Positions 43,276 to 53,410 are shown, counted from the first letter of the stretch. The stretch: 64,000 nt of DNA from Parabacteroides acidifaciens (GCF_003363715.1 NZ_QREV01000006.1:84461-148460); one strand, 5' to 3'. Notes: generated by a model from the letters alone, not told the origin. Numbers and translations: made by a program.

Positions 43276-45792
43276 ATGAAAAGACTAATGAGTATTTTAT
43301 GCCTGGGAGGAATGATGAGTATACTCCCTGCAACGGCACAAGAGTTTAAATTAGGACCGGAAGGTTATTTCCAAAACCAGGGTGTGAATGTAATGGGCTT
43401 CGACGACATTTATCCGGAAGGCCATCAGGGTGGTGTTTCCCTGATCATGCATGGACACCGGATAGCTACTAATGGAGATATTCGCCTCGAACCGACACCC
43501 GGCCAATGGCAACCGGTCCCGAAACAGAGAAAACGGGATCTGGATCCGGTAGCCAACACCATCACGGCCCGTTTGAGTTTCCCTGATTCTTCACGGCATT
43601 TGACGGGATTTAACCCGATGATTTACCCTGATTTGGCATTCAACTACACCGTAACGATTAAGGGAGAAGGCGGTTCGGTTGTCGTCACAGTCGACCTGGA
43701 TCGTCCCATACCACAGGAATTTATCGGAAAGGTCGGATTCAACCTCGAACTTTTCCCCGGCACTCTCTTCGGAAAGCCTTGGATTATGGACACGCAGACG
43801 GGTATTTTCCCACAGCAGGCGAACGGACCTACGCGCTACGAACCGGCCAACCACTCGCATACCGGTAACTTCAATCCGGAAGGGAAAGCCTCTGCGGAGA
43901 TGTTGGCCGACAAAGGCTACAGCCCGATTGTGGCTGACGACATCGTGTCGGAACCTTATGCCGTCGGAAAACGTTTCACCGTCCGCCCGGATGATCCTTA
44001 CAGCCGGTACACGATCGAAACGAAAGGCTCCGACCTTAAACTATATGACGGCCGGATGAACCACAACAACGGTTGGTTTGTCGTACGAAGCGAAGTACCG
44101 GCCGGAAAGACTAAAGAAGCGATCCGGTGGGTCATCACGCCCAACGTTGTAAAAGATTGGATTTATACACCGGTTGTCCAAACTTCCCAATTAGGCTATC
44201 ATCCCAACCAGCCGAAAGTCGCTGTTATCGAGCTGGATAAAAGAGATACAAGACTTCAGCAACCGAAGCTCTACAAAATTACCCCCGACGGAGAAAAAGA
44301 AGTGCTTGCCGCCGCCGGACAGAAATGGGGACAATTCCTCCGTTACAACTACCTGAAATTCGACTTCTCGTCTATCAAAGAGGAAGGCTTATACCAAGTA
44401 CATTACGGAGATGCCGTCTCTTCCATCTTCCGGATTGCAAAAGATGTGTATGACCGCGGCGCCTGGCAACCGGTCCTGGAATACTTCCTCCCGGTACAAA
44501 TGTGCCACATGCGGGTAAACGAGAAATACCGCGTATGGCATGATTTCTGCCACATGGACGACGCCCGCATGGCACCTGTCAACTTCAACCATATCGACGG
44601 CTATGCACAAGGGCCTTCCACGCTGACGAAGTACAATCCGGGCGATGTAGTCCCCGGCCTGAACATCGGCGGCTGGCATGATGCAGGCGACTTCGACCTC
44701 CGGGTGGAATCGCAGGCCGGAGAAGCCTATATCCTGGCCCTCGCCTATGAAGCCTTCCATGTGGACTACGACGCTACCGCCATCGACCAGCACAGCCGGA
44801 TCACGGAGATCCATCAACCCGACGGGAAACCGGATATGCTGCAACAGGTGGAAAACGGCGCCCTGACCGTTATCGGCGGTTACCGTGCCTTGGGACGCCT
44901 GTACAGAGGTATTATCTGTAACGGCCTCCGCCAGTATGTGCTGCTCGGAGATGCTTCCGCCATGACCGACAATGTAGCCGGAAACGAAGACGACCGCTGG
45001 GTCTTCACCGAGGACAATCCGAACCGCGAACTGACGACTGCCGCCCAAATGGCCGCCGCATCGCGCGTCTTGAAAGGATTCAACGATACCCTGAGCGTAC
45101 AAGCGCTGGATTGTGCCCGCAGCCTCTTCGACGTGACGAAAGAGTCGGCACAGACAAAGGCCACAAAGGTACACGCAGCAACCGAACTCTATCTGACTAC
45201 CGGCGACCAGCAATACAAGAACTACCTGCTGAAAGAGAAAGACTTTATTGCCCAGAACATCGGCCGTGTAGGTTGGTTCATCGGCCGGGCCGAAAAGAAA
45301 ATGAACGATGCCGGCTTCAGCAAGGCTGTCCGGAACGCGTTAACCGGTTTCCGGACAGAGTTGGATAAGCAAGGGGCTGAAACACCTTATGGCATCCCCT
45401 ATCGTCCGCATATCTGGGGAGCCGGTTGGGACATACAGTCGTTCGGCTACCGCCATTACTTCCTGCACACGGCTTATCCGGACATTTTCGGACCGGAATA
45501 CGTGTACAATGCGCTGAATTTCGTCTTAGGATGCCATCCGGGCACGAATACGGCATCATTTGCATCCGGAGTGGGTACAGTTTCGGCAACAGTCGGTTAT
45601 GGCCTTAACCGCGCCGATTGGTCGTATATCCCGGGCGGTGTGGTTTCGGGAACAGCCCTGATTCGTCCTGATTTCCCCGAACTGCTGGTCTTCCCTTACC
45701 TTTGGCAGCAGGTCGAATATGTGCTGGGCGGAGGCTCATCGCATTATATGTTCCTGGTATTGGCGGCACAACAGCTTCTATCGGATAAATAA
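43276..45792 (+). CDS. Glycoside hydrolase family 9 enzyme
   Basis: 838 aa secreted protein (signal peptide ends near TAQE). Residues ~300-385 form a CelD-type Ig-like domain, followed by the GH9 (alpha/alpha)6 barrel. GGWHDAGDFD supplies the catalytic-base aspartates (Asp469, Asp472) and Glu814 in WQQVEYVLGGG is the likely acid. FVLGCHPGTNTASF and NRADWSYIPGG are GH9 C-terminal motifs. Endo- or exo-action on beta-glucans such as cellodextrins or mixed-linkage glucan is expected. It is followed after 65 bp by a secreted protein of unknown function and has no SusCD pair beside it. Confidence 0.9.
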   Translation: MKRLMSILCLGGMMSILPATAQEFKLGPEGYFQNQGVNVMGFDDIYPEGHQGGVSLIMHGHRIATNGDIRLEPTPGQWQPVPKQRKRDLDPVANTITARLSFPDSSRHLTGFNPMIYPDLAFNYTVTIKGEGGSVVVTVDLDRPIPQEFIGKVGFNLELFPGTLFGKPWIMDTQTGIFPQQANGPTRYEPANHSHTGNFNPEGKASAEMLADKGYSPIVADDIVSEPYAVGKRFTVRPDDPYSRYTIETKGSDLKLYDGRMNHNNGWFVVRSEVPAGKTKEAIRWVITPNVVKDWIYTPVVQTSQLGYHPNQPKVAVIELDKRDTRLQQPKLYKITPDGEKEVLAAAGQKWGQFLRYNYLKFDFSSIKEEGLYQVHYGDAVSSIFRIAKDVYDRGAWQPVLEYFLPVQMCHMRVNEKYRVWHDFCHMDDARMAPVNFNHIDGYAQGPSTLTKYNPGDVVPGLNIGGWHDAGDFDLRVESQAGEAYILALAYEAFHVDYDATAIDQHSRITEIHQPDGKPDMLQQVENGALTVIGGYRALGRLYRGIICNGLRQYVLLGDASAMTDNVAGNEDDRWVFTEDNPNRELTTAAQMAAASRVLKGFNDTLSVQALDCARSLFDVTKESAQTKATKVHAATELYLTTGDQQYKNYLLKEKDFIAQNIGRVGWFIGRAEKKMNDAGFSKAVRNALTGFRTELDKQGAETPYGIPYRPHIWGAGWDIQSFGYRHYFLHTAYPDIFGPEYVYNALNFVLGCHPGTNTASFASGVGTVSATVGYGLNRADWSYIPGGVVSGTALIRPDFPELLVFPYLWQQVEYVLGGGSSHYMFLVLAAQQLLSDK

Positions 45793-45800
45793 AACAAAGA

Positions 45801-45824
45801 AGGCGGAGCTTAACGGTTCCGCCT
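45801..45824 (+). terminator. Weak hairpin after the GH9 gene
   Basis: AGGCGGA (45801-45807) pairs with TCCGCCT (45818-45824) but no T-run follows; it may attenuate rather than stop transcription into the next gene. Confidence 0.4.
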
Positions 45825-45857
45825 CCAATTTCTATCACATATTAAATAATTACCACA

Positions 45858-47717
45858 ATGAAACGATTCTTAATTCTTGCGCTTATTATGAGTATGGGCA
45901 TCTCTCTGGCAGGGCATGCCGGTAATTACAAGAGCTTTAAAGTATCCGTCTATACGCGGGCTTACGAAGTAGAAAAAATGAAAGACCTGCATTGGTTGGA
46001 TTCCACCTGGACCATTATCTCCAGCCAGGTAAAAGTAGACAAGATTTATCTGGAAACACACCGCGACCTGCTGATTGTTCCGGACAAAACGCTGGAACAG
46101 GCAAAGAAGTTCTTCCAGGATAGAGGCATAGAAGTCGGAGGCGGTATCACCTACACGATCGACGAGTCGAACAGCTTCGAGACCTTCTCCTATTCCAACC
46201 CCGAACACCGGAAGAAGGTACAGGAAATAGCCGAACACACAGCCAAGCACTTTGACAATTTCATCCTCGACGACTTCTTCTTCACCAGCAGCAAATCCGA
46301 TATCGACATCAAGGCAAAAGGTGACAAGAGCTGGACCCAATATCGCACCGAGCTGATGACGGAAGCCGGACAGAACCTGGTCATCAATCCGGCAAAGAAG
46401 GTGAATCCGAATGTGAAGATCATCATCAAATATCCGAACTGGTACGACCATTTCCAGGGATTGGGATTCAACCTCGCCACCGGTCCGCAGATATTCGACG
46501 GAATCTGGAGCGGCACGGAGACACGCGATCCCTCCTCCGCCCAGCATCTGCAAAACTACCTAAGCTACAATATCATCCGTTATTTCGACAACCTGCGCCC
46601 GGGACATAACCTCGGCGGCTGGGTGGATTCGGGTGGTTCCAATATGGGTATGGACCGCTATGCGGAACAACTCTGGCTCAGCATGTTTGCCAAAGCGCCT
46701 GAAATCGCTCTTTTTGCCTATCACGAACTATTAGGGACCAAGCTGCGTCCTGAAATCCACCGCACGCCCTGGCAGGGAATGGGAACCAGCTTCAACTACG
46801 ACGAAATGATGAAGCCTATCCGTTTACCGAACGGCAGCACGACCCTTCCGACAACGATTGCCCGCGTAGCCGGCGTATCGCTCGAACAAATCGACGCATT
46901 TGTCTACAAATTAGGGAAACCGATCGGCATCAAGAACTACAAACCTTTCCATTCATTAGGTGATGACTTCCTGCAGAACTATCTCGGAATGATCGGCCTT
47001 CCGATGGATATGTATCCCCAATTCCCGACAGACCAGAAGGTGATCCTCCTGACAGAACAGGCTAAATATGATGCCGATATTATTGCAAAGATGAAAAAAC
47101 AGTTGCAAAAAGGCGGCGATGTCGTCATCACCAGCGGATTATTGGCAGCCATTCCCGAGAAGATAGCAGATATAGCCGAACTGCGTGCCTCAGACCTTAA
47201 AGCCCTGGTCAATGACTTCGGACGGGCCGGCACTGCCGACAAAGATATCCTGATCACGCAAGTGCGCTACCAGACCAATGACGCATGGGATATATTGAGC
47301 GCCGGACGCCCCTTGCAGAAAGGTGTAAGCGGTTACCCGATGCTACTGCGGGCCCCCTACTCCAAAGGGAATCTGTATGTAATGACTATTCCGGATGATT
47401 ACGGAAACTTGTATGATCTGCCTGAAGGCGTGTTGAACGCTTACCGCCGTGTGTTGAGCCAGGATTTGGACATGTATATAGAAGGCCCTGCGAAAGTAAG
47501 CCTTTTCCTTTATGACAACGGCACTTTCATCGTAGAATCGTTCCGCGACGAACCTATTACAATCCGTCTTGTAACCAATAAAAAGATAGAAGCGGTGAAA
47601 GATATGCTGAAAGGCACTCTGGTTGAAAAGCTACCCGAAAACCAGCGGGATCATGCAAACAGGTATCTCATTACTTTGATGCCCCACTCATATAAAGTAT
47701 ATGAAGTAGCGAAATAA
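45858..47717 (+). CDS. Secreted TIM-barrel-like protein of unknown function
   Basis: 619 aa with a signal peptide (SLAGHAG). The N-terminal ~400 residues read like a glycosidase-type TIM barrel: DKIYLETHRD, VGGGITYTID, DNFILDDFFFT with acidic residues at strand ends, VKIIIKYPNWYD and FDGIWSGTETRD. The last ~200 residues look beta-rich (GNLYVMTIPDDYGNLYDLPEG). I do not recognise a named family. Its partner GH9 gene 65 bp upstream suggests work on the same glycan. Confidence 0.6.
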   Translation: MKRFLILALIMSMGISLAGHAGNYKSFKVSVYTRAYEVEKMKDLHWLDSTWTIISSQVKVDKIYLETHRDLLIVPDKTLEQAKKFFQDRGIEVGGGITYTIDESNSFETFSYSNPEHRKKVQEIAEHTAKHFDNFILDDFFFTSSKSDIDIKAKGDKSWTQYRTELMTEAGQNLVINPAKKVNPNVKIIIKYPNWYDHFQGLGFNLATGPQIFDGIWSGTETRDPSSAQHLQNYLSYNIIRYFDNLRPGHNLGGWVDSGGSNMGMDRYAEQLWLSMFAKAPEIALFAYHELLGTKLRPEIHRTPWQGMGTSFNYDEMMKPIRLPNGSTTLPTTIARVAGVSLEQIDAFVYKLGKPIGIKNYKPFHSLGDDFLQNYLGMIGLPMDMYPQFPTDQKVILLTEQAKYDADIIAKMKKQLQKGGDVVITSGLLAAIPEKIADIAELRASDLKALVNDFGRAGTADKDILITQVRYQTNDAWDILSAGRPLQKGVSGYPMLLRAPYSKGNLYVMTIPDDYGNLYDLPEGVLNAYRRVLSQDLDMYIEGPAKVSLFLYDNGTFIVESFRDEPITIRLVTNKKIEAVKDMLKGTLVEKLPENQRDHANRYLITLMPHSYKVYEVAK

Positions 47718-47722
47718 TAAAA

Positions 47723-47767
47723 AAGGTAGGGATGTGTCAAAAATAAGTTCTAACACATCCCTACCTT
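47723..47767. terminator. Strong bidirectional terminator
   Basis: AAGGTAGGGATGTG (47723-47736) pairs perfectly over 14 bp with CACATCCCTACCTT (47754-47767), between the convergent secreted-protein and polyprenyl synthetase genes. Confidence 0.9.
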
Positions 47768-47774
47768 CCTTTAT

Positions 47775-48749
47775 CTATTTCTGACGCTCTACAATATAAT
47801 CGGCAAGTAGCAGTAATCCGTCACGGGCCTCCGACTCAGGTAAAGTCAGGAGAACTTCGACTGCTTTATCATGATACACCTGCATCCGCTGTCCGGCATA
47901 TTCGATTCCTCCGTTTGCTTTAGCAAAATCGATCAGCAGGTCGATATTCTTTGCAGAGAAATCCTTTTCATTAATAATACGCAGGCAATTGTCCACCTCC
48001 TCTTTCGGACCTGTTTGCAAAGCATGCAGCAAAGGAAGCGTTACCTTTCCTTCACGGATATCATTACCGGTCGGTTTCCCGATATTAGTTTCTTTAAAAT
48101 AGTCGAATATATCGTCTTTAATCTGGAAGCAATAGCCCAAATATTCCCCGAACTCACGGCATTTTTTCACCATTTCATCGGAAGCATTGGCAGAAATAGC
48201 CCCTATTTCGGCACAAGCGGAAAGTAACATCGCCGTCTTTTTCCGTATCACCTGCATATAGCAGGATTCATCGATAATGCTTTCTTCGGCAGTCTCGAGT
48301 TGTTTGATCTCCCCTTCCGACAGATCACGCCCCAAGTTCGAAACAATTCCTATAATTTGCAGATTACCCGTCTGAATGGAACGGATCAAAGCGGTGGAAA
48401 GGACATAATCCCCTACCAGGACGGAAATGCGGTTATCAAATATAGCATTCAGGGAAGGAACGCCGCGACGCTGTTTAGTCTCGTCAACTACATCATCATG
48501 GATAAGCGTGGCAGTATGAAGCAATTCGAGTAAAACAGCCGAATTAATCGTATGATCCGTCACCTGCCCGCATGTTTTCGCAGCCAGCAGCACCAATAAA
48601 GGGCGGACATGTTTTCCACTCGCATTCAGTATCTGATCAATAGCCGATTGCAGACGATTCGTCTCGCTTCGCAGCGAAGCGGCAAACTCATCATTGAAAC
48701 GTTTAAATTCTGCGGCAACCGGTTTCTCTATTTTACTTCTATCCTTCAT
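47775..48749 (-). CDS. Polyprenyl (octaprenyl-type) diphosphate synthase
   Basis: 324 aa all-trans prenyl transferase that makes the isoprenoid side chain of menaquinone. First aspartate-rich motif LIHDDVVDETKQRRG and second QIKDDIFDYF are intact, and GKHVRPLLVLLAA precedes them. The start at 48749 (MKDRSKIEKP) is preferred to 48821 because a -7 box lies 19 bp before it, inside the longer frame. Chain length cannot be read with certainty. Confidence 0.93.
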   Translation of the reverse strand: MKDRSKIEKPVAAEFKRFNDEFAASLRSETNRLQSAIDQILNASGKHVRPLLVLLAAKTCGQVTDHTINSAVLLELLHTATLIHDDVVDETKQRRGVPSLNAIFDNRISVLVGDYVLSTALIRSIQTGNLQIIGIVSNLGRDLSEGEIKQLETAEESIIDESCYMQVIRKKTAMLLSACAEIGAISANASDEMVKKCREFGEYLGYCFQIKDDIFDYFKETNIGKPTGNDIREGKVTLPLLHALQTGPKEEVDNCLRIINEKDFSAKNIDLLIDFAKANGGIEYAGQRMQVYHDKAVEVLLTLPESEARDGLLLLADYIVERQK

Positions 48750-48767
48750 AATCGATCCTAAGATGCG

Positions 48768-48775
48768 CAAAAGTA
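48768..48775 (-). promoter_or_regulatory. -7 box for the polyprenyl synthetase gene
   Basis: TACTTTTG on the minus strand, 18 bp before the chosen start; the leader would be ~13 nt. Confidence 0.5.
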
Positions 48776-48848
48776 ACAAAAAGTATCGAGTAAGCGAGTT
48801 TTTTCGTACATTTACCGACAATTGTCACACTAAAACGTGTTAAAAGCG

Positions 48849-51683
48849 ATGAAGTTATTCCTCATAGATGCTTATGCATTGATTTATCGGTCCTATTACG
48901 CCTTTATCAAGAATCCGCGTATCAACTCCAAAGGCATGAACACTTCGGCCATCTTTGGTTTCATCAATAGTCTGGAAGAAGTCCTGAGACGTGAAAACCC
49001 AACTCATATAGCTGTTGGCTTCGATCCGAAAGGCCCGACCTTCCGCCACGAAGCCTACGAACAGTACAAGGCCCAACGGGAAGAAACTCCGGAAGATATC
49101 CGCAAATCGGTCCCTTACATTAAAGATATCATAGAAGCCTATAATATCCCGATTCTGGAAGTACCACGCTATGAGGCTGACGACGTAATCGGTACGGTAG
49201 CCAAGCAAGCCGAAAAAGAAGGATTCGAGGTTTACATGATGACGCCCGACAAAGATTACGGTCAATTGGTATCCGAGCATATATTTATGTACCGTCCCCG
49301 TTTCGGCGGAGATTACGAGATTATGGGTGTCCCCCAGGTCTTGGCCAAATACGGACTTACTTCCGTCGACCAGGTGATCGACCTCTTGGGACTGATGGGC
49401 GACAGTTCGGACAACATCCCCGGCTGCCCGGGTGTCGGTGAAAAGACCGCTCAAAAACTACTGACAGAATTCGGAACTATCGAGAACCTCTTAGAGAACA
49501 CCGACAAGCTGAAAGGTTCCCTCCAAAAAAAGGTCATCGAGAATATGGAGCAGATTCGTTTCTCCAAATTCTTAGCAACGATCAAGACGGATGTCCCCAT
49601 TCAGTTCGATGCCGCCAAATGCATCCGTGAGAAGATGAACGAAGAGCGTCTAATTGAGATTTACACAGAATTAGAATTTAGAACATTTATTAACAGGATG
49701 TCCGGAGAACCGGAAAAAGTCAAAACAGAGTTCAAGTCAACCACAGCAACAACCGCTACCCCTGCCAAAAGTAGCAAAAAGAAAAAAGTGGCCGAAAACG
49801 GCCCGATTCAAGGCTCGCTCTTTGAAGAATTTGCGACCGAACCTACGGCTGCTCCAAAATATTCGACTCTCGCGAGCTTAAGAACGACACTCCACACCTA
49901 TCATCTTGTTGATACAGAGGAAAAAAGAGCCGATTTAGGCCGCTTTTTGAATGAACAGGATTTTTTTGCTTTTGACACGGAAACAGACAGCATCGACCCA
50001 TTGAAGGCCGGATTAGTCGGAATGTCGTTCGCCGTAAAGGAAAATGAAGCTTGGTACGTCCCTGTTCCGGCTGAACGCGAAGAGGCGGAGAAAATACTCG
50101 CCCACTTCGCTCCTGCCCTCCAAAATCCGAAATCGCTCAAGATCGGACAAAATATAAAATTCGACATTCTGGTTGTCCGCAAATACGGAATCCGGATAGC
50201 CGGCCCGTTATTCGATACGATGATCGCCCACTACCTGCTGAATCCGGAATTGCGTCACGGCATGGACTACCTTGCCGAAACGTACCTCAAATATAAAACA
50301 GTGCACATCGAGGAACTGATCGGTCCGAGAGGAAAGAAACAACTTTCCATGCGCGACGTTCCTGTCGCCCAGGTTGCCGAATACGCAGCCGAGGATGCCG
50401 ATGTGACACTCAAACTGAAAAACTATTTTGCCCCCTACCTGGAAAAGGAAGGACTGGAATCTCTTTTCTACGATATCGAAATGCCATTAATATATGTATT
50501 GGCAGAAATGGAATATACAGGTGTAACCGTAGATACGGTTGCCCTGAAACAATCATCCGAAGAACTGACTGCCACGCTGAAAAAGCTGGAAAAAGAAATA
50601 TATGAACTGGCAGGCAAGAAATTCAACATCAACTCCGCCCGCCAGGTTGGCGAGATCCTTTTTGTCCATCTCAAGTTAGAAGAGAAAGCAAAAAAGACCC
50701 GGACAGGCAGCTACAGCACAAGTGAAGATATATTAGAGAAAATGCGCTCCAAACATCCTGTCGTAGGAAAACTGCTGGAATATCGCGGACTGAAAAAGTT
50801 ACTCAGCACTTATATAGATGCCCTGCCCGAACTGATCAACCCGAAGACCGGCAAGATACACACTTCCTATAACCAGGCTGTCACCTCGACCGGACGCCTC
50901 AGCTCCACCAATCCGAACCTGCAGAACATTCCGGTGCGTGACGAACTGGGACGCGAAATCCGTAAAGCCTTTACAGCCGAGAATGACAACTGTATTTTCT
51001 TCTCTGCAGACTATTCGCAGATCGAACTCCGCATCATGGCCCACTTGAGCAACGATGCCCACATGATCGAAGCTTTCCGCAGCGGAGCCGATATCCACGC
51101 AGCTACAGCAGCAAAAATATACGGTATCCCGGTTGAAGAAGTCACCTCCGATATGCGCAGGAAAGCCAAAACGGCCAATTTCGGCATCATCTATGGTATC
51201 TCCGTATTCGGACTTGCCGAGCGCCTGAACATCCCCCGTGCAGAAGCCAAAGAGTTGATCGAAGGCTACTTCAAGACATACCCGGACGTCCGTGCCTATA
51301 TGGACGACAGCATTCTGATAGCAAAAGAAAAAGGGTACGTGGAGACAATCTACAAGCGGAAGCGTTTCCTGCCGGATATCAACTCCCATAATGCCATTGT
51401 GAGAGGTTATGCAGAACGAAATGCCATCAATGCGCCTATACAGGGAAGCGCCGCCGATATCATCAAAGTTGCTATGATCCGTATCTTCAACCGCTTCGAA
51501 GCCGAAGGCCTGAAAAGTAAAATGATTCTCCAGGTACACGACGAATTAAACTTCAATGTCCATAAAGACGAACTGGAAAAAGTGAAACAAATCGTACTCG
51601 AAGAAATGGAAGGCGCTATCAAACTTCAGGTTCCCCTGATCGCTGACTGCGGCGAAGGCATAAACTGGCTGGAAGCACATTAA
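48849..51683 (+). CDS. polA: DNA polymerase I
   Basis: 944 aa. N-terminal 5'-3' exonuclease (LFLIDAYALIYRSYYAF, EADDVIGTVAKQAE, GDSSDNIPGCPGVGEKTA), a 3'-5' exonuclease domain with its metal-binding residues present (FFAFDTETDSIDPL), and the polymerase domain (STGRLSSTNPNLQNIPVR, FSADYSQIELRIMAHLS, RRKAKTANFGIIYG, LQVHDELNF). An alternative GTG start at 48837 would add four residues. Divergent from the polyprenyl synthetase gene. Confidence 0.97.
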   Translation: MKLFLIDAYALIYRSYYAFIKNPRINSKGMNTSAIFGFINSLEEVLRRENPTHIAVGFDPKGPTFRHEAYEQYKAQREETPEDIRKSVPYIKDIIEAYNIPILEVPRYEADDVIGTVAKQAEKEGFEVYMMTPDKDYGQLVSEHIFMYRPRFGGDYEIMGVPQVLAKYGLTSVDQVIDLLGLMGDSSDNIPGCPGVGEKTAQKLLTEFGTIENLLENTDKLKGSLQKKVIENMEQIRFSKFLATIKTDVPIQFDAAKCIREKMNEERLIEIYTELEFRTFINRMSGEPEKVKTEFKSTTATTATPAKSSKKKKVAENGPIQGSLFEEFATEPTAAPKYSTLASLRTTLHTYHLVDTEEKRADLGRFLNEQDFFAFDTETDSIDPLKAGLVGMSFAVKENEAWYVPVPAEREEAEKILAHFAPALQNPKSLKIGQNIKFDILVVRKYGIRIAGPLFDTMIAHYLLNPELRHGMDYLAETYLKYKTVHIEELIGPRGKKQLSMRDVPVAQVAEYAAEDADVTLKLKNYFAPYLEKEGLESLFYDIEMPLIYVLAEMEYTGVTVDTVALKQSSEELTATLKKLEKEIYELAGKKFNINSARQVGEILFVHLKLEEKAKKTRTGSYSTSEDILEKMRSKHPVVGKLLEYRGLKKLLSTYIDALPELINPKTGKIHTSYNQAVTSTGRLSSTNPNLQNIPVRDELGREIRKAFTAENDNCIFFSADYSQIELRIMAHLSNDAHMIEAFRSGADIHAATAAKIYGIPVEEVTSDMRRKAKTANFGIIYGISVFGLAERLNIPRAEAKELIEGYFKTYPDVRAYMDDSILIAKEKGYVETIYKRKRFLPDINSHNAIVRGYAERNAINAPIQGSAADIIKVAMIRIFNRFEAEGLKSKMILQVHDELNFNVHKDELEKVKQIVLEEMEGAIKLQVPLIADCGEGINWLEAH

Positions 51684-51701
51684 ACTTACTATTATAATCA
51701 C

Positions 51702-51984
51702 ATGAGATATATAACCTGCATTTTAATCCTATTTGCCGTTTGTTCCTGCAAAAAAGCAAACGATGATACCACAAAACTGATAGTAGTCGATGTAGCCAAA
51801 GATTATCCACAGAAAGAAATCTACTTACAAGATATTGCCGATGTGGAATATATACCTTTGGCTACATCCGATTCCATACTTGTCAACTCATCCCCTTCTA
51901 TTGTCTCTGATAAAGGAATCGTAACAAGAGGCGGCAAAGTTGGTGAAATCCTCCTTTTCGATGCCAAGGGACAAGAACTTCGTT
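51702..51984 (+). pseudogene. Truncated six-bladed beta-propeller lipoprotein gene
   Basis: The N-terminus is a normal lipoprotein signal (FAVCSC) followed by LQDIADVEYIPLATSDS, closely matching the lipoprotein at 24232. Similarity stops after about 95 residues (DAKGQELRF), exactly where the fic stop codon (51985-51987, opposite strand) begins; the remaining open frame only reads through fic sequence. About three quarters of the gene is missing, and no remainder is seen downstream, so a deletion or insertion joined fic to it. Confidence 0.75.
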
Positions 51985-53052
51985 TTATTGTGTCACAAAC
52001 ACTCTCCAGCTTCCATCCTTCTCTCCGCGTTCTACATACTTCTTGGAAACCAGCTGATCCAATAATTTCTGAATAGCCGTCACACTGATGCCCGTTTCCT
52101 CTTTCATGTCCGCGAGCGTCAAAGTTGGCTGTGTTCGCATAGCGTTCAGTATCTTCGTATAATTAGGCGTTCGGAATGCAATCCGTTCCCCATCATACCA
52201 CCACACATTATCATTCCTCTCGCTCACAAACAACACATCATTATATACTTCTGTTGCCACTAAGTCATTGAAATATTTCAAAAAAGGACGGATATCCTTG
52301 ATATCTGCATGGGCACCATCACAAGGTATAGGACCTACTTCGAGATCAGCCTGATGCAAAGCTTCCAAATATTCACTCTTTTTGCGACTACGGACCACAA
52401 TCATCGGATAGTCGTGGCGAGTTAGGATGTAGTTCACCATTAGCCGGGCAATACGACCGTTGCCGTCCTCGAAAGGATGAATACGTATATAACGATAGTG
52501 AAACAGTGCAGCCAACTCTACTGGTGAGAGTTTCCCCTCTTGTTCTGCAGCATTATACCAGTCTATCAAGTCACCCATCAGTCCAGGAGTTTCCTCTGGT
52601 GAGGCATATTCGAATCTGTCCCCATATCGTGTAATAACACTATTAGGACGTGTCTTATACTGTCCGGCATGAATCACATAACTTGTCTGTATACCACCAG
52701 GTAAATTACGGTATACAGTGTAATCCTCTCGCAGTATGGTCTTATGCAATGTCCGGATAAAATTCTGCGTCAACGGTATTCCTTTCACTGTAGCTTCTTC
52801 TGTCATCATCCGTAGACCTACGTTACTTGCCGCCATTTCTTGTACATCACGCACATCCGCCTCTCCAATCACCTTGCCGAAAAGTAGCAAGATCTCCGTC
52901 TGTCCATAAGTTAATGTATTACCCTCAATATGGTTACTGTTGTAGTTGAAGTCCACAGTAAAGCGGCGGCTAAGCCTTTCCCTATCTTTCTCTGACAGCG
53001 GCTGCAAATTCTGCCATGCAGCCAGCGCCTTCTTTATATTAAGATACTTCAT
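51985..53052 (-). CDS. Fic family protein (putative AMP-transferase)
   Basis: 355 aa. The Fic core motif is complete: IHPFEDGNGRIARL, so AMPylation or a related NMP transfer is expected. The N-terminal part (FNYNSNHIEGNTLTYGQTEILL) carries an S/T-x-x-x-E/N-G-N type segment (NHIEGN), the inhibitory helix of class II Fic proteins. The C-terminal ~75 residues form a winged-helix-like domain (LTLADMKEETGISVTAIQKLLDQL). A TATCTTTG promoter box and a 9-bp inverted repeat lie upstream, suggesting autoregulation. Its 3' end abuts a truncated lipoprotein gene. Confidence 0.9.
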   Translation of the reverse strand: MKYLNIKKALAAWQNLQPLSEKDRERLSRRFTVDFNYNSNHIEGNTLTYGQTEILLLFGKVIGEADVRDVQEMAASNVGLRMMTEEATVKGIPLTQNFIRTLHKTILREDYTVYRNLPGGIQTSYVIHAGQYKTRPNSVITRYGDRFEYASPEETPGLMGDLIDWYNAAEQEGKLSPVELAALFHYRYIRIHPFEDGNGRIARLMVNYILTRHDYPMIVVRSRKKSEYLEALHQADLEVGPIPCDGAHADIKDIRPFLKYFNDLVATEVYNDVLFVSERNDNVWWYDGERIAFRTPNYTKILNAMRTQPTLTLADMKEETGISVTAIQKLLDQLVSKKYVERGEKDGSWRVFVTQ

Positions 53053-53079
53053 ACGGATTTATTTTATCAACAAACAATA

Positions 53080-53128
53080 CAAAGATAGCGAAAAGTACAC
53101 AAAAAGGTTGTAAAAGTATAACCTTTTT
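53080..53128 (-). promoter_or_regulatory. fic promoter with inverted-repeat operator
   Basis: TATCTTTG on the minus strand (53080-53087) is the -7 box. AAAAAGGTT (53101-53109) and AACCTTTTT (53120-53128) form a perfect 9-bp inverted repeat in the -33 region, a likely repressor site. Confidence 0.5.
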
Positions 53129-53410
53129 TGAATCATTTTTCAAGAGACATATCGCGGGACTCAATTATGAATGCCCATAAAAGCAAACTGCTTAAGACAT
53201 AAAGCCTTGCTTATCTCAACGGATGAAGAGCATATCAATGACGCTCATGGCTTCATCCCGGCGGTTTACAATTGTACAGACAGAGTCTGGCTAACAAATC
53301 CGGCATTAGATACCATTACAACTAATAAAAAGAGATACAAAGTATATAAATCATATCATTTATACATTATCTTTGTCACGAACATTATTGCAAGGCGTTG
53401 CAATAACATA

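Noticed and set aside
45870..46553. 227-codon frame opposite the TIM-barrel-like gene
   Set aside because: Antisense shadow with no start context or motif.
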